From an uncultured Bacteroides sp. (lineage in GTDB: Bacteria; Bacteroidota; Bacteroidia; Bacteroidales; Bacteroidaceae), in NCBI GenBank assembly GCA_937890825.1, contig CALADS010000079.1:1-64000 (forward strand): a stretch of DNA of 64,000 nucleotides, given 5' to 3'. Position 1 is the stretch's first letter. Every line of letters begins with the position of its first letter. Below the pieces are notes generated by a model. The model had not been told where the DNA came from. It saw only the letters and a list, made by a program, of their open reading frames with translations, and did no database searches. The translations under genes were made by a program, and so were the position numbers. This document shows positions 16,961-27,500 of this stretch, piece by piece.

Positions 16961-17106
16961 CATATTACCTTTATTTATCTATCATTATAGTGATAGTTAT
17001 GCGTGTTTTTAAGCGTTAATCTTCACTATAATGAATGTTATAGACGCAAATATATGCAACTTATGTGGATAAACCTATTATTTTCTTTTACTTTCTACTG
17101 TTTTAT
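16961..17106. repeat. Orphan copy of the hipBA promoter/operator region
   Basis: These 146 bp align almost end to end, by eye well over 80% identical, with 24055-24200, the region upstream of hipB. Kept are the leftward -7 box TATATTTG (17054-17047 on the minus strand) and two inverted operator-like boxes TCATTATAGTGA (16982-16993) and TCACTATAATGA (17023-17034). The match begins at the position of the hipB start codon, but no hip gene follows on its left. It lies in the 516-bp gap between the HTCS gene and susC1. Confidence 0.75.
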
Positions 17107-17272
17107 CTTTGCGCGAAATTTAGGCAATGGCATAGCAGATGCTAATTAGTGTATTGCGGTATGATGTTGTTTGTATTCCGGCAGAGCAATACTGGCATCA
17201 GTGCCTAAAAATAGACCGTTTTGGGTCAAAAAAATGATTGATGAACCATTTATCCACCTGTTTAAAACATCT

Positions 17273-17306
17273 TTTGCAGATTATTAAGATTGTTAGTGTA
17301 TTTTTG
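17273..17306 (+). promoter_or_regulatory. Promoter of susC1
   Basis: TTTG at 17273-17276 and TATTTTTG at 17299-17306 fit the Bacteroides -33/-7 pair, with a 22-bp spacer. The leader to the ATG at 17379 would be about 65 nt. Confidence 0.45.
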
Positions 17307-17378
17307 TAATGCCGTTAATAAGATTATTGGTGGAATAAAAATATAGTTAACAATATATTAATCTAAAATGTGATACAC

Positions 17379-20300
17379 ATGGAAAAGACAAGAAAGCAAA
17401 TTTCTTTGAAAGTAGCATGGAGCAAAATGTTTACTGCCTTATTGATAGGTATGGCTTTGCTACTGAATGTCCCGATGGTGGACGCACAGAATTCTCTCAT
17501 TACCGTAACGGGTACCGTAGAAGATTCTTTCGGAGCAGTGATTGGTGCCAGCGTTGTAGAGAAAGGCAATGCAGGAAATGGAACCATTACAGATGTAGAT
17601 GGAAAGTTCTCTTTGAAGGTGAAGTCTAAAGCTACTTTAGTAATTAGTTTTGTGGGTTACAAAACTCAGGAAATAGCACTGAACGGTAAGACCAACTATT
17701 CTATAAAGTTAGAAGAAGATTCAGAAACATTGGATGAAGTTGTAGTGGTAGGTTATGGCGTTCAGAAAAAATCAGACGTTACAGGTTCGGTTACTTCTGT
17801 TCCTAAAGAGCGTTTGGATAAATTGCCGGTAACCAATGTTTTGCAGGCGGTGCAAGGTGCTACGGCCGGTATTACTATTACCCAATCATCTTCAATTCCG
17901 GGAGATGCTCCTAGTGCTTTGGTTCGTGGTCAGAATTCTATCAATGCAAATTCCGGTCCTTATATTGTAGTGGATGGCGTTCCTATAAATAAGACAGGAG
18001 GGTCCTTGAATGATATTGCTCCATCTGATATTGAATCTATGGAAATATTGAAAGATGCCTCTGCAACAGCTATTTATGGTACGAATGGTGCGAATGGTGT
18101 AATTTTGATTACTACTAAACATGGTAAGTCAGGCAAACCGACTATCAAATATAACGGATATGTAGGTTTTGAAGATTATTCTCATAAACTCGATTTTTGT
18201 AACGGTGCTGAAATCATTCAGCGTTATAAAGATTATGTGGCTATTAATCCTGGTGAATCCATGTATAATGAAAATGTGAAATACCAAAATGAAGTTGATA
18301 ATTATAATGCCGGTATTGAAACAGACTGGCTGTATGATGTAGCTTCACAAACGGGTATCATAACAGATCATAATGTGAGTATTAATGGTGGTGCTGAAAA
18401 AGTAAAGTATTATGTATCTGCTGATTATTTGAGTCAAAAAGGTGTTTTGAAAGGATATGATTATAAGCGATATTCTTTGCGTACTAACATCGATATGGAG
18501 GTGACGGATTATTTGAGAATAGGAACAAATACTTATATTGCTTCTCACAACAGAGATGGTGGGCGGGTAAATTTCCTGAATGCTGAAGCTATGTCTCCGT
18601 ATGGCAAGCTCTACGAAGAAGATGGAAGTTACACCATCTATCCGATGTATAGTGAACAATTATGGGCCAATCCTATGATTTCCACTACTTGTCAGGCTGA
18701 ACGTCGTCAGTGGAATATCAGCGTTAATGGATATGCTGAAATGGATTTTGGTAAGCTTATACCTGTTTTGAAAGGATTAAAGTACAAATTTAATGGTGGT
18801 TATTCATATGCCCCGAAACGCGAAAGTACATATAGTGGTGAAGCGGCTAATGATTTGAATGGAACAGGAGAAATCTTTAATGCGGAAACGCAGACTTATA
18901 CAGTGGAAAATATTCTTTCTTATGCTCGTGATTTTGGGAAACATCATGTGGATTTGACAGCTTTGTATGCTGCTTCAAGAAAGAAATATACAGAATCTAG
19001 AGCCAAAGGTATGAAATTCGTCAATGATGATTTAGGATTTAATAATTTGGGAAGTGCTGAAACCGCTTCTGTAGGTTCTTATGCGGATTTATACACCACC
19101 GTGTCGCAGATGGGACGTGTAAACTATTCATTTGACAGCCGCTATTTGTTCACGTTTACGGTTCGTCGCGATGGTTCCTCTGTGTTTGGTACCAATAATA
19201 AGTACGGTGTGTTTCCTTCTGTCGCTTTAGGTTGGAACGTTGCCAATGAGTCTTTTATGGAATCTGCAAATGATTGGCTGAATAATTTGAAATTTCGCCT
19301 TTCTTATGGTAAGGCGGGTAATGAGGCTATCGAGGTGTATCAGACATTGGTAAAACTGGATTCTCAGAAGTTTGCTATGGGAGGCAATTCTGTTGTTGGA
19401 TTGTTCCCGAATAAGCGGATGGGTAACAATGACCTTTCTTGGGAAACAACCAAGACTTTCAATGTAGGTTTGGATTTTGGAATTTTGAATAATAGGATCA
19501 CAGGTAACATTGATGTATATTTCAGTAAGACCAATGACTTGTTATTACAGCGTAATCTTCCTAAGGTTTCTGGTTTTAATGATGTGTTTGCTAATATGGG
19601 TAAAACGCAGAATAAGGGTGTTGAAATTACATTGAATTCCAAGAATCTTACAACGAAAGACTTTTCTTGGGGCACAGGTTTGGTGTTTTCTTGGAACAAG
19701 AATGAAATCAAAGATCTTTATGGTGATGGAAAAGATGATTTGGGTAACCGTTGGTTCATAGGTCAGCCTATCGGTGTAATTTATGATTATGATCAGGTAG
19801 GTATCTGGCAGGAAGAGGAAATTGCTGCCGGTTTGCATAAAGATTGGGATCCGGTAGCAGAACCGGGCGATGTGAAATTGGCAGATCGCGATCATAATGG
19901 TACTATCAATGATGATGACAGACATGTAAAAGGGCAAACTACTCCTAAATGGATTGGCGGTTTGACGAATACATTTACTTATAAAGGATTGTCATTGAGT
20001 GTTTTCGTTCAAACTGTGCAAGGCTTGATGAAGTATAACCGATTGATAGGCATGGCAGGTGATGAAATGGGACGCCGTAATACAACCACCGAAATTGGTT
20101 ATTGGACACCAGAGAATAAGAGTAATACATGGCGTTCTTTGCGTAAACAGTCCAATAAGCACGGCTATGGATTTGCCCAAGATGCCAGCTTTACACGTAT
20201 TAAGGACATCACTTTGAGTTATACATTCCCCGAAAGTTGGATGAAGCAAATAGGCTTGGGTGGCTTGACAGTGTATGCCAGCGGACGTAATCTCTTTACC

Positions 20301-20420
20301 TTTACAGATTGGATTGGTTGGGACCCGGAAACTCGCCAAGACCCTCGTGGAAGTGATAAGTGGGAAAGTAATTATCCGATGACTAAAAGCTATGTATTTG
20401 GTATTAATGTAACCTTTTAA
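17379..20420 (+). CDS. SusC-like TonB-dependent transporter 1
   Basis: A 1013-residue outer-membrane transporter that imports glycan fragments using TonB energy, working with the SusD lipoprotein that follows. The ATG at 17379 is preferred to an in-frame GTG 9 bp upstream. The signal peptide ends near VDAQ. A carboxypeptidase-regulatory-like domain spans about 38-115 (VTGTVEDSFGAVIGASV). The conserved DEVVVVGYGVQKK motif precedes the plug domain (about 120-240), and the rest is a 22-strand barrel ending in VFGINVTF. Unlike the other pairs it has no enzyme genes next to it; hipBA lies downstream, convergent. Confidence 0.93.
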   Translation: MEKTRKQISLKVAWSKMFTALLIGMALLLNVPMVDAQNSLITVTGTVEDSFGAVIGASVVEKGNAGNGTITDVDGKFSLKVKSKATLVISFVGYKTQEIALNGKTNYSIKLEEDSETLDEVVVVGYGVQKKSDVTGSVTSVPKERLDKLPVTNVLQAVQGATAGITITQSSSIPGDAPSALVRGQNSINANSGPYIVVDGVPINKTGGSLNDIAPSDIESMEILKDASATAIYGTNGANGVILITTKHGKSGKPTIKYNGYVGFEDYSHKLDFCNGAEIIQRYKDYVAINPGESMYNENVKYQNEVDNYNAGIETDWLYDVASQTGIITDHNVSINGGAEKVKYYVSADYLSQKGVLKGYDYKRYSLRTNIDMEVTDYLRIGTNTYIASHNRDGGRVNFLNAEAMSPYGKLYEEDGSYTIYPMYSEQLWANPMISTTCQAERRQWNISVNGYAEMDFGKLIPVLKGLKYKFNGGYSYAPKRESTYSGEAANDLNGTGEIFNAETQTYTVENILSYARDFGKHHVDLTALYAASRKKYTESRAKGMKFVNDDLGFNNLGSAETASVGSYADLYTTVSQMGRVNYSFDSRYLFTFTVRRDGSSVFGTNNKYGVFPSVALGWNVANESFMESANDWLNNLKFRLSYGKAGNEAIEVYQTLVKLDSQKFAMGGNSVVGLFPNKRMGNNDLSWETTKTFNVGLDFGILNNRITGNIDVYFSKTNDLLLQRNLPKVSGFNDVFANMGKTQNKGVEITLNSKNLTTKDFSWGTGLVFSWNKNEIKDLYGDGKDDLGNRWFIGQPIGVIYDYDQVGIWQEEEIAAGLHKDWDPVAEPGDVKLADRDHNGTINDDDRHVKGQTTPKWIGGLTNTFTYKGLSLSVFVQTVQGLMKYNRLIGMAGDEMGRRNTTTEIGYWTPENKSNTWRSLRKQSNKHGYGFAQDASFTRIKDITLSYTFPESWMKQIGLGGLTVYASGRNLFTFTDWIGWDPETRQDPRGSDKWESNYPMTKSYVFGINVTF

Positions 20421-20423
20421 AAA

Positions 20424-22130
20424 ATGAGAATTATGAAATTAAAATATATATTATTTGCTTCTTTGGCTGTTTCTGGTTGGATGATAGGAAGTACATCTTG
20501 CAGTGATAGTTTTTTGAATGAAAAGATGTATTCTTCCTATGGAACAGATGTGACTGATATTAATTCAAAAGTATTGGGGTTACATTATAAAGTAGGTGAG
20601 ATTCTTGGATTTTCCGGCCAACAGGGCTATTGGGGAATGTGGCAGGACGGTACAGATGTGGGAGCTCCCGGAGATATACAAGGGGTAGAGCAACCTTTTT
20701 ATCGTTATGCTGAGTTGACATCTGAAAATGCGGGTGTAAACGATTTGTGGTCTAAGTTATACGATATTATAAATGCTGCCAACCAAATTATACAATCAGA
20801 TTCTAACAATCCGAGTGCATCTGCCGGCGTTGCAGAGGCTAAGTTTTTTAGAGCCTGGTCTTATAATCAATTGGTTACAGGCTGGGGAAAAGTTCCTTTG
20901 ATACAAGAATCAGCCTCTTCTCCGCAAACTGATTATACCCGTAATTCCATAGAAGAAGTGGACGGTTTGATTGAAAGCGATTTGATTTATGCGATTGAAA
21001 ATCTTCCCGAAGTGGATGCGTTAGTGAAAGAATCACGTATTTCCAAGGATGCAGCCAGACTATTGGCTGGTGAAGCTTATTTACGCATGGGTATGCGTGA
21101 TAGTAAATTTTTTGCAGAAGCCGAGAAGGTATTGACCCCTATAATTACGGATGGTAAATATCAGTTGATAAAAGAAAGATATGGAAAGTTTTTAGGGGAA
21201 ACCGGTGATTATTATCACGATATGTTCCGTTGGGGTAATCAACGGCGTAGTCAAGGAAATAAAGAGGGTATCTGGACATTCGAAATGGAATATGGAAATA
21301 CAGTAACAGGCGGAACGATAGGTGCTCCTCAGCATAGAAGAAATTGGGTTCCTGCTTTTCATAAATTAGATGGAATGGTTAATGCAGATTCTATTGGTGG
21401 GCGTGGTAATGGCCGTTTGCGTTTGAGCAACTATGTAAAATATGGAGTATTTAAGGAAAAGGGTGACATACGTAACTCTAACTATAATATACGTAGGGTA
21501 ATGTGGTATAACAAGCCTGGATGGTCTGCTACTATTGGTATAGATCAGAATGGTTATCAAGTAGAGCCTGGAACAGGAGTAAAAGATGTTACGGTGAAAA
21601 CGGGTGATAGGGTAGTGCCTCATATTTCGGATACTTTGAATGTATTTTATACTCATACAACTAAATGGGGAGGTTATGATCCGACCGATGATTTTGGATG
21701 GGCATTGACTAAAGATTTTCCCATGATGCGATATGCAGAAGTATTCTTGTTGCGGGCAGAAGCTCGTTTTCGTCAAGGCAACAAGAAAGGTGCGGCAGAA
21801 GATATCAATGTTCTTCGCGATAGAGCTTTCAAGGATTATCGTCAAGTAAATCCCGATGCTGGAAAGGTTACTGAAGATATGATTGACATAGACTTCATTT
21901 TGGATGAACGAATCAGAGAACTGGTTGGTGAGGAGAACAGACGTTTCACTTTGATGCGTACGGGTGAATTGACAAATCGTGTGAATATGATGGTGTCGCA
22001 TTGGAATGAATTGGAAGAGTCTAAACAGACATCTGGCTATAACCCGGAAGTTCACACCTTGCTACCTATTCCTTTAACAGAAATCCAGTTGAATAAGGAT
22101 GCTAATCTGGAGCAGAATCCGGGATATTGA
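20424..22130 (+). CDS. SusD-like surface glycan-binding lipoprotein 1
   Basis: A 568-residue SusD/RagB-family lipoprotein, the lid of the SusC1 transporter. The lipobox is GSTSC with C26 as lipidated cysteine, followed by SD, consistent with surface export. TPR-like helices are visible, such as AAELYLRMGM-type stretches (AARLLAGEAYLRMG) and FFRAWSYNQLV, and the C-terminal LLPIPLTEIQLNKDANLEQNPGY is the usual SusD ending. It starts 3 bp after the susC1 stop; an ATG at 20433 is an alternative start. The ligand cannot be told from sequence. Confidence 0.93.
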   Translation: MRIMKLKYILFASLAVSGWMIGSTSCSDSFLNEKMYSSYGTDVTDINSKVLGLHYKVGEILGFSGQQGYWGMWQDGTDVGAPGDIQGVEQPFYRYAELTSENAGVNDLWSKLYDIINAANQIIQSDSNNPSASAGVAEAKFFRAWSYNQLVTGWGKVPLIQESASSPQTDYTRNSIEEVDGLIESDLIYAIENLPEVDALVKESRISKDAARLLAGEAYLRMGMRDSKFFAEAEKVLTPIITDGKYQLIKERYGKFLGETGDYYHDMFRWGNQRRSQGNKEGIWTFEMEYGNTVTGGTIGAPQHRRNWVPAFHKLDGMVNADSIGGRGNGRLRLSNYVKYGVFKEKGDIRNSNYNIRRVMWYNKPGWSATIGIDQNGYQVEPGTGVKDVTVKTGDRVVPHISDTLNVFYTHTTKWGGYDPTDDFGWALTKDFPMMRYAEVFLLRAEARFRQGNKKGAAEDINVLRDRAFKDYRQVNPDAGKVTEDMIDIDFILDERIRELVGEENRRFTLMRTGELTNRVNMMVSHWNELEESKQTSGYNPEVHTLLPIPLTEIQLNKDANLEQNPGY

Positions 22131-22179
22131 TGCATATGCTTAAGTGATAGCATAAATGTGTTACACTGATTTTATAAGG

Positions 22180-22214
22180 AAATCTGCCGTTCTTTCGGAA
22201 TGGCAGATTTTTTT
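22180..22214. terminator. Terminator between susD1 and hipA
   Basis: AAATCTGCC (22180-22188) pairs with GGCAGATTT (22202-22210) and is followed by a T run. It lies between the convergent genes susD1 and hipA. Confidence 0.8.
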
Positions 22215-22245
22215 AAGAAGTATCTGTTGATGTTTAAAGGATTGG

Positions 22246-23739
22246 CTATAGTCTGAAATATTTTTCAACCATTTTCGTGAGTTGATCCGATGACAGATTT
22301 GCTATGCCCATTGATTCTATAAGTGAGAATTCTTCTTTATTCTTGCCAATCACGAACTTACGTTCATGACCATCTATTTCGGCAAGCAAATGGAAATTCC
22401 CCTTATACGCTTGTTCCATGCGTATATTCTTTATGATATGTCCGTTTATGACAGATTTGCATATTGTTGGAGTTATTTCCTCTAACTCTCCCCATGATTT
22501 CAGATGTCCAACTATAGTGGTTTCAATACGTCCTATCCACTGCTCTGCAACGTCATATTTAGTGGCCACTGTACGAAATTGTTTTATGGCATTCACTATA
22601 TCACGTATGATTGCATCTGGTCTACGTATTCCATTATCTTTAGCAAATTGAATGACATCATCCCGTGTTATATCTCTAAGTTTTGCCCTGATATACATGC
22701 AATGATCTTCATTGGGTAAGAATCCTCCATGGTCAAATATATAAGTTACATCGTATGCAGGGGACAGATGCCAAGTACCATCCTCGCTCATAACGAATGA
22801 AAAATTCTTATTGTGATCATCCGTGTTGTTTGCCAATACATTAAAGGTCATCCTGCGGAATACTTCATAACAGTCTGTCTCCGGCAGATGAAGCTTCCGG
22901 CATACTGTAATCAATTGTTCATAACTGTCCGCATCGGGGCTAATGGCGGCCAAGGTCTGAGTATGAATTTTTTTTCCGTTATTACGGTCAAAGCGTTTGG
23001 TTATGAAATGATTATTCCCGTCTATCTGATAGAGTTTTGAAGGCATCATATTTATCCCTGCCATTGTAGCAAGTTCATAGTAAGTCATCTCCAATTCTGC
23101 CGAGCTGTATTGCGCATTACCAAATTTAATCAGACAGTAATCAAAGTCCTCTAATCCGGAAATCTGCCCGCTGCGAATCTCACCGTTTTTTCGATTAATG
23201 GCAACAATGGCCTTGGGTTGGCGGCCACCAGCTGAAGTGCCCACCGTAAGCAAAGATTGCATTGTCACCGACTCTTCGGGCAGGATTCTGGCATTTTCTC
23301 TTTCCGAGAATATACGTTCTGCTAAATTAGCCAATGATTTGATATCAATTTTTTCAGCCCTACGCTCTATAGAAAATTCAGGCAAAAATTCCAAAGCTCC
23401 CATTCCGCGTTTCCCTATAAATGAGAGTTTGTCAAGGGGGGTAATATCTGCATTTGACAGGTGGTTCTGTTGACACCATAAATTAAAAAGCTGGTTACCC
23501 CATGCATCTGGCAACGAATCGGCTACAAATGCCGGTAGTCTTTGATAAATCTTAGCTTCTTCTCCCCATACAGGTGTAAGTCCCCTGATTCCATTTGCAG
23601 GTGCTGTTAATGGAGAGATGTCCAGACCTTTTTTCAAGAAGGCTGGATTATACATAAAATAGGATAACCTACGTTTGGCATCCCATGCCAATCTGCCGAT
23701 TTCTTCACCCCAAAGCATTACTTTTAACGACTGTACCAT
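22246..23739 (-). CDS. hipA: HipA-family serine/threonine kinase toxin
   Basis: A 497-residue HipA kinase. HipA toxins phosphorylate a target (glutamyl-tRNA synthetase in E. coli) and slow growth, giving persister cells. The N-terminal HipA_N/couple domain (about 1-105) is followed by the kinase: the phosphate-binding loop GTSAGGRQPK at 167-176, the catalytic NNTDDHNKN at 304-312 and the metal-binding AYDVT at 328-332. All key residues are present. The length is about 50 residues above E. coli HipA, with the extra residues at the C terminus (about 440-497). It lies 9 bp downstream of hipB. The cellular target here is unknown. Confidence 0.9.
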   Translation of the reverse strand: MVQSLKVMLWGEEIGRLAWDAKRRLSYFMYNPAFLKKGLDISPLTAPANGIRGLTPVWGEEAKIYQRLPAFVADSLPDAWGNQLFNLWCQQNHLSNADITPLDKLSFIGKRGMGALEFLPEFSIERRAEKIDIKSLANLAERIFSERENARILPEESVTMQSLLTVGTSAGGRQPKAIVAINRKNGEIRSGQISGLEDFDYCLIKFGNAQYSSAELEMTYYELATMAGINMMPSKLYQIDGNNHFITKRFDRNNGKKIHTQTLAAISPDADSYEQLITVCRKLHLPETDCYEVFRRMTFNVLANNTDDHNKNFSFVMSEDGTWHLSPAYDVTYIFDHGGFLPNEDHCMYIRAKLRDITRDDVIQFAKDNGIRRPDAIIRDIVNAIKQFRTVATKYDVAEQWIGRIETTIVGHLKSWGELEEITPTICKSVINGHIIKNIRMEQAYKGNFHLLAEIDGHERKFVIGKNKEEFSLIESMGIANLSSDQLTKMVEKYFRL

Positions 23740-23748
23740 AAACTTGTA

Positions 23749-24057
23749 TTATTTAGAGTGTCTGACACGTTGTACCTTTTTATCATCCTTACGTATCAGG
23801 TAAGGAGATTCGGGCAACTCCGGAAGAAGGTAGTCTATCGTGTTGATTTGCCCGACCACTTTCAGCAACACGATAAATGTGGACAGCGAAATATTGCCGG
23901 CAGTACCATTCTCAAATTTGTGGATGGTTGTAAGTCCGATACCGGATTGCTCTGAAACATCTTTCTGAGTAAGATTACAACGAATTCTATATTCTTTGAA
24001 TCTGTTGCCTAATAGCCTTACAAGCTCAGGCGTGGAATATTCATAGAAATCTACCAT
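23749..24057 (-). CDS. hipB: HipB-family antitoxin/repressor
   Basis: A 102-residue protein with an Xre/Cro helix-turn-helix at about 18-75 (FKEYRIRCNLTQKDVSEQSGIGLTTIHKFENG) and a basic tail. HipB antitoxins bind HipA and repress their own operon through paired operators. The start codon is preceded by two inverted 12-bp boxes that are good operator candidates (24076-24087 and 24117-24128). It is first gene of the hipBA operon. The same operator region occurs again at 16961-17106. Confidence 0.9.
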   Translation of the reverse strand: MVDFYEYSTPELVRLLGNRFKEYRIRCNLTQKDVSEQSGIGLTTIHKFENGTAGNISLSTFIVLLKVVGQINTIDYLLPELPESPYLIRKDDKKVQRVRHSK

Positions 24058-24200
24058 ATTACCCTTATTTATCTATCATTATAGTGATGGTTATGTGTAT
24101 TTTTAAGCGTTAATCTTCACTATTATGAAGATTATAAACACAAAGCTATGCAATTTATGGGAATAAAACTATTTTTTCTTAGATTTTCTACTGTTTTTTC
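24055..24200 (-). promoter_or_regulatory. hipBA promoter and operator boxes
   Basis: On the minus strand, TAGCTTTG (24148-24141) is a perfect -7 box about 85 nt before the hipB ATG. Between it and the gene lie TCATTATAGTGA (24076-24087) and its inverted near-copy TCACTATTATGA (24117-24128), 29 nt apart, in the expected place for HipB autorepression. The whole block is duplicated at 16961-17106. Confidence 0.65.
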
Positions 24201-24417
24201 AGGGGATTCAGTACGGCGCAGGTGCTTCTGTTTCCTTATCCTTGTACGAAATAAGATATAATCCGTTGGCAGAGCCAAGTATGTACTATTTAAATTCTGT
24301 AAGAGTTTATTTTGTATCTTTTCCATGTAACAGTTAAGTGTGAAAGCTGTTTGTAAAGTTAGTGTTGGACAGTAAGTGTGTTTTGACTGCATGAGTAATT
24401 CTGAGGACTGTAAAAGA

Positions 24418-24477
24418 AATGTTTCAAATAGGTCGGATTTTAGTTCAGGTATCAATTTTCAACCTATTTGAAACATT
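24418..24477. promoter_or_regulatory. 16-bp inverted repeat upstream of susC2
   Basis: AATGTTTCAAATAGGT (24418-24433) and its exact complement (24462-24477) are separated by 28 nt and lie about 110 bp before the susC2 ATG. The spacing is too wide for a terminator. It fits an operator for a dimeric regulator such as the HTCS, though this is inferred. The rest of the 530-bp gap (24058-24587) holds the hipBA promoter and no gene. Confidence 0.5.
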
Positions 24478-24557
24478 AAAGCTACATTAGTTTATGTATT
24501 GTGAATAATTTTGCAGCTGAATTATTGTACGTACTATGGTATAAAAGTTCATGAGTT

Positions 24558-24565
24558 TATATTTG
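24558..24565 (+). promoter_or_regulatory. -7 box for susC2
   Basis: TATATTTG fits TAnnTTTG and lies 22 bp before the susC2 ATG at 24588. No clear -33 element is seen, as is common for activator-dependent promoters. Confidence 0.4.
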
Positions 24566-24587
24566 TTTAATCTTAAAAGAATTGCTA

Positions 24588-27500
24588 ATGGAAATGCAAG
24601 GAAAAAACGTGGAACATGCAGTTCCTAATTTTCGTAGATTGCTGTCTGTTGCACTGTTGCTGGGTTTATTCATGGCTGTTCCTGTTCATGGATATGGTGA
24701 GGAGCCACCAGTGGCAGAAAAAGTGCAGCAAAATTCTGTCAAGGTGACGGGAGTTGTGAAAGATTCGAATGGTGAAACAGTAATCGGAGCCAATGTTACG
24801 GTAGAGGGAACTACCTTGGGATGTATTACCGATTTAGACGGTCGATTTACACTGAATGCTCCTATCGGTTCAACGTTAAAAATTAGTTTTATAGGTTACA
24901 AAGATCAATTTGTAAAAGTTAAGAAAGGTGTTAGTCTAGATATAGTATTGGAAGATGATTCCCAGATGTTGGGTGAAGTTCAAGTTGTAGCCTATGGTGT
25001 TCAAAAGAAAGTTTCTGTAACGGGAGCTATCTCTTCTATGAAGGGCGATGACTTGTTGAAGACACCGGCTGGTTCGGTGAATAATATTCTTTCCGGTCAG
25101 GTTTCTGGTGTGTCGTCTGTACAGTATTCCGGTGAGCCGGGTGCAGATGCTGCCGATATTTATGTACGCGGTATTGCTACTTTTACCGGTTCTAGTGCGC
25201 CGTTGATTCAAGTGGATGGTGTGGAGCGTGATATGTCTCAGATAGACCCGAATGAGGTAGAAAGCATCACTGTGCTGAAAGATGCTTCGGCTACGGCTGT
25301 ATTCGGTGTGCGCGGAGCCAATGGCGTTATTCTGATTACCACTAAACGCGGTGCTGAGGGAAAACCGAAAATTTCTTTTTCCACTTCGTTGGGTGTGAAT
25401 GTGCGCACCAAGGAGTTGGAGTTTGCCAACTCTTATCAATATGCCGATTATTATAATATGATGCTGGTGAATGATGGCGGTCAGCCGGCTTTTAATAATG
25501 AACAGCTAATGGCTTTCCGTGACCATACCAATCCGCTTATTTATCCGGATATCAATTGGATAGATTATTGTATGAATAAGGCTGCCATTCAGTCTCAGCA
25601 TAACGTGAATATATCTGGTGGTACGGATAGGATGCGTTATTTCGTTTCGGCGGGTTTCTTCTCTCAAAACGGTATGTTCAAGCAATTTAATGCAGCAGAT
25701 GATTTTAATTTTGATTACAAACGTTACAATTATCGTGCTAATTTGGATTTTGATGTCTCTAAGACCACTACACTCTCTGTGAATATCGGTGGTAGGATAG
25801 ACACTAAACGTACACCGGAATCGGGTGAAGACCAAAACCAATTGTTCCGTAAACTTTATTGGGCTGTTCCGTTTGCCAGTGCAGGTATTGTGAATGGCAT
25901 GTATGTCAAATCCAACCCCAAATATTTGCCTTTTACGGGTACGGATGGTTTGGCTTCTTATTATGGTAAGGGTGCGCGTATGAGAACCAACAATGTGCTG
26001 AATATAGACCTGGCCTTGAATCAAAAATTAGATTTTATCACCAAAGGCCTTTCTTTAAGATTGAAAGGTGCGTATAACTCGGCTTATTCTAATGTGAAAA
26101 AATCGTCAGCTTCGGTGGCCACTTATATGCCGGTATTGGTAGATAAAGGAGCTATTTCTTTTGAAAAGAGTGGGTCTGACAGCCAACTGTCTTATAGTGA
26201 TGGTGATTTTGGAAAGGCCAGAGATTGGTATATGGAAGCGGCTTTGAATTATAACAGAGAGTTTGGTGACCATAATGTAACAGGTTTATTGTTGTATAAC
26301 CAATCGAAAAGATATTATCCGGGTGGCGTGTATAGTTATATTCCTTCGGGCTATGTAGGTTTGGTTGGGCGTATTACCTATGATTGGAAGACACGGTATA
26401 TGGCAGAGTTCAATGTAGGATACAATGGCTCTGAGAATTTTGCTAAAGGAAATCGTTATGGCTTTTTCCCTGCAGGTTCGTTGGGATGGGTCATTAGTGA
26501 AGAGTCTTTCTTTAAACCTTTAAAGAAGGTTGTAGGGTATTTAAAAGTCCGTGCTTCTGTTGGTTTGGTAGGTAATGATAGAAATGGTTCAGACCGTTTT
26601 ATCTATCTGCCTGGAAAGTATGAATATAGGGGTGACGGTGGATATTTCTTCGGACAAAATGTAGGAAACAAAAAGCCGGGTGCCTATGAAGCTTCTCAAT
26701 CTAATCCTTATTCAAAGTGGGAAACTTCGTTGAAGCAGAATTACGGTATCGATTTTAATTTGTTGAACGACCGTTTAAGTGTGTCTGCCGATTATTTTGT
26801 GGAGCATAGAAAAGATATTCTTACTCATCCGGATTATTTGCCAAGTATCCTAGGTATGGTGTTGCCATCCATCAATGTGGGTGAAGTGGAAAACAAGGGA
26901 TATGAATTGCAATTGAAATGGAATGACCAAGTATCAGATAATTTCCGCTACTGGACTAATTTCAACCTTTCTTATGCTACAAACAAGATTACTTATAAGA
27001 ATGAGGTAAAACAAAATGAACCTTGGATGTATGAGACAGGGCGACGCATCGGTGCTCGTTCTATGTATAAGTTCTGGGGATTCTATGATGAGACAGCAGA
27101 TTCGCGTTATCGTGAAGAGTTCGGACAAGCAATACCTGACCATGGTATCACGTTGACACCCGGAGATGCAGTTTATGTAGATTTGAACAAAGATGGAAAA
27201 TTGGATGGTAATGATGCTACGCGCGACATGGGTTATACGGATGTTCCTGAATATACGGCCGGTTTGTCGGCTGGTTTTACCTGGGGAAAATTTGATTTTT
27301 CTATGCAATGGACTGCTGCTTGGAATGTAGACCGTATGTTGAGTGAATTCCGTCGTCCGTTGGGTGATACTAATAACAAGGGTTTGCTCCTTTATCAGTA
27401 TGAGAATACCTGGCGTTCTTCTGCCGATTCATTCACGGCCAAGTTCCCACGTGCCTCTAGTAGTCATGCTAAAAACAATTATGCAGGTTCAGACCTCTAT

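Noticed and set aside
16961..24200. The two 146-bp copies as ends of a transposon
   Set aside because: They are direct, not inverted, the second is clearly the hipBA promoter, and no transposase lies between them.
24132..24455. A 107-codon leftward frame upstream of hipB
   Set aside because: It has no domain, overlaps the hipBA promoter and the 146-bp repeat, and its codon use is like non-coding AT-rich sequence.
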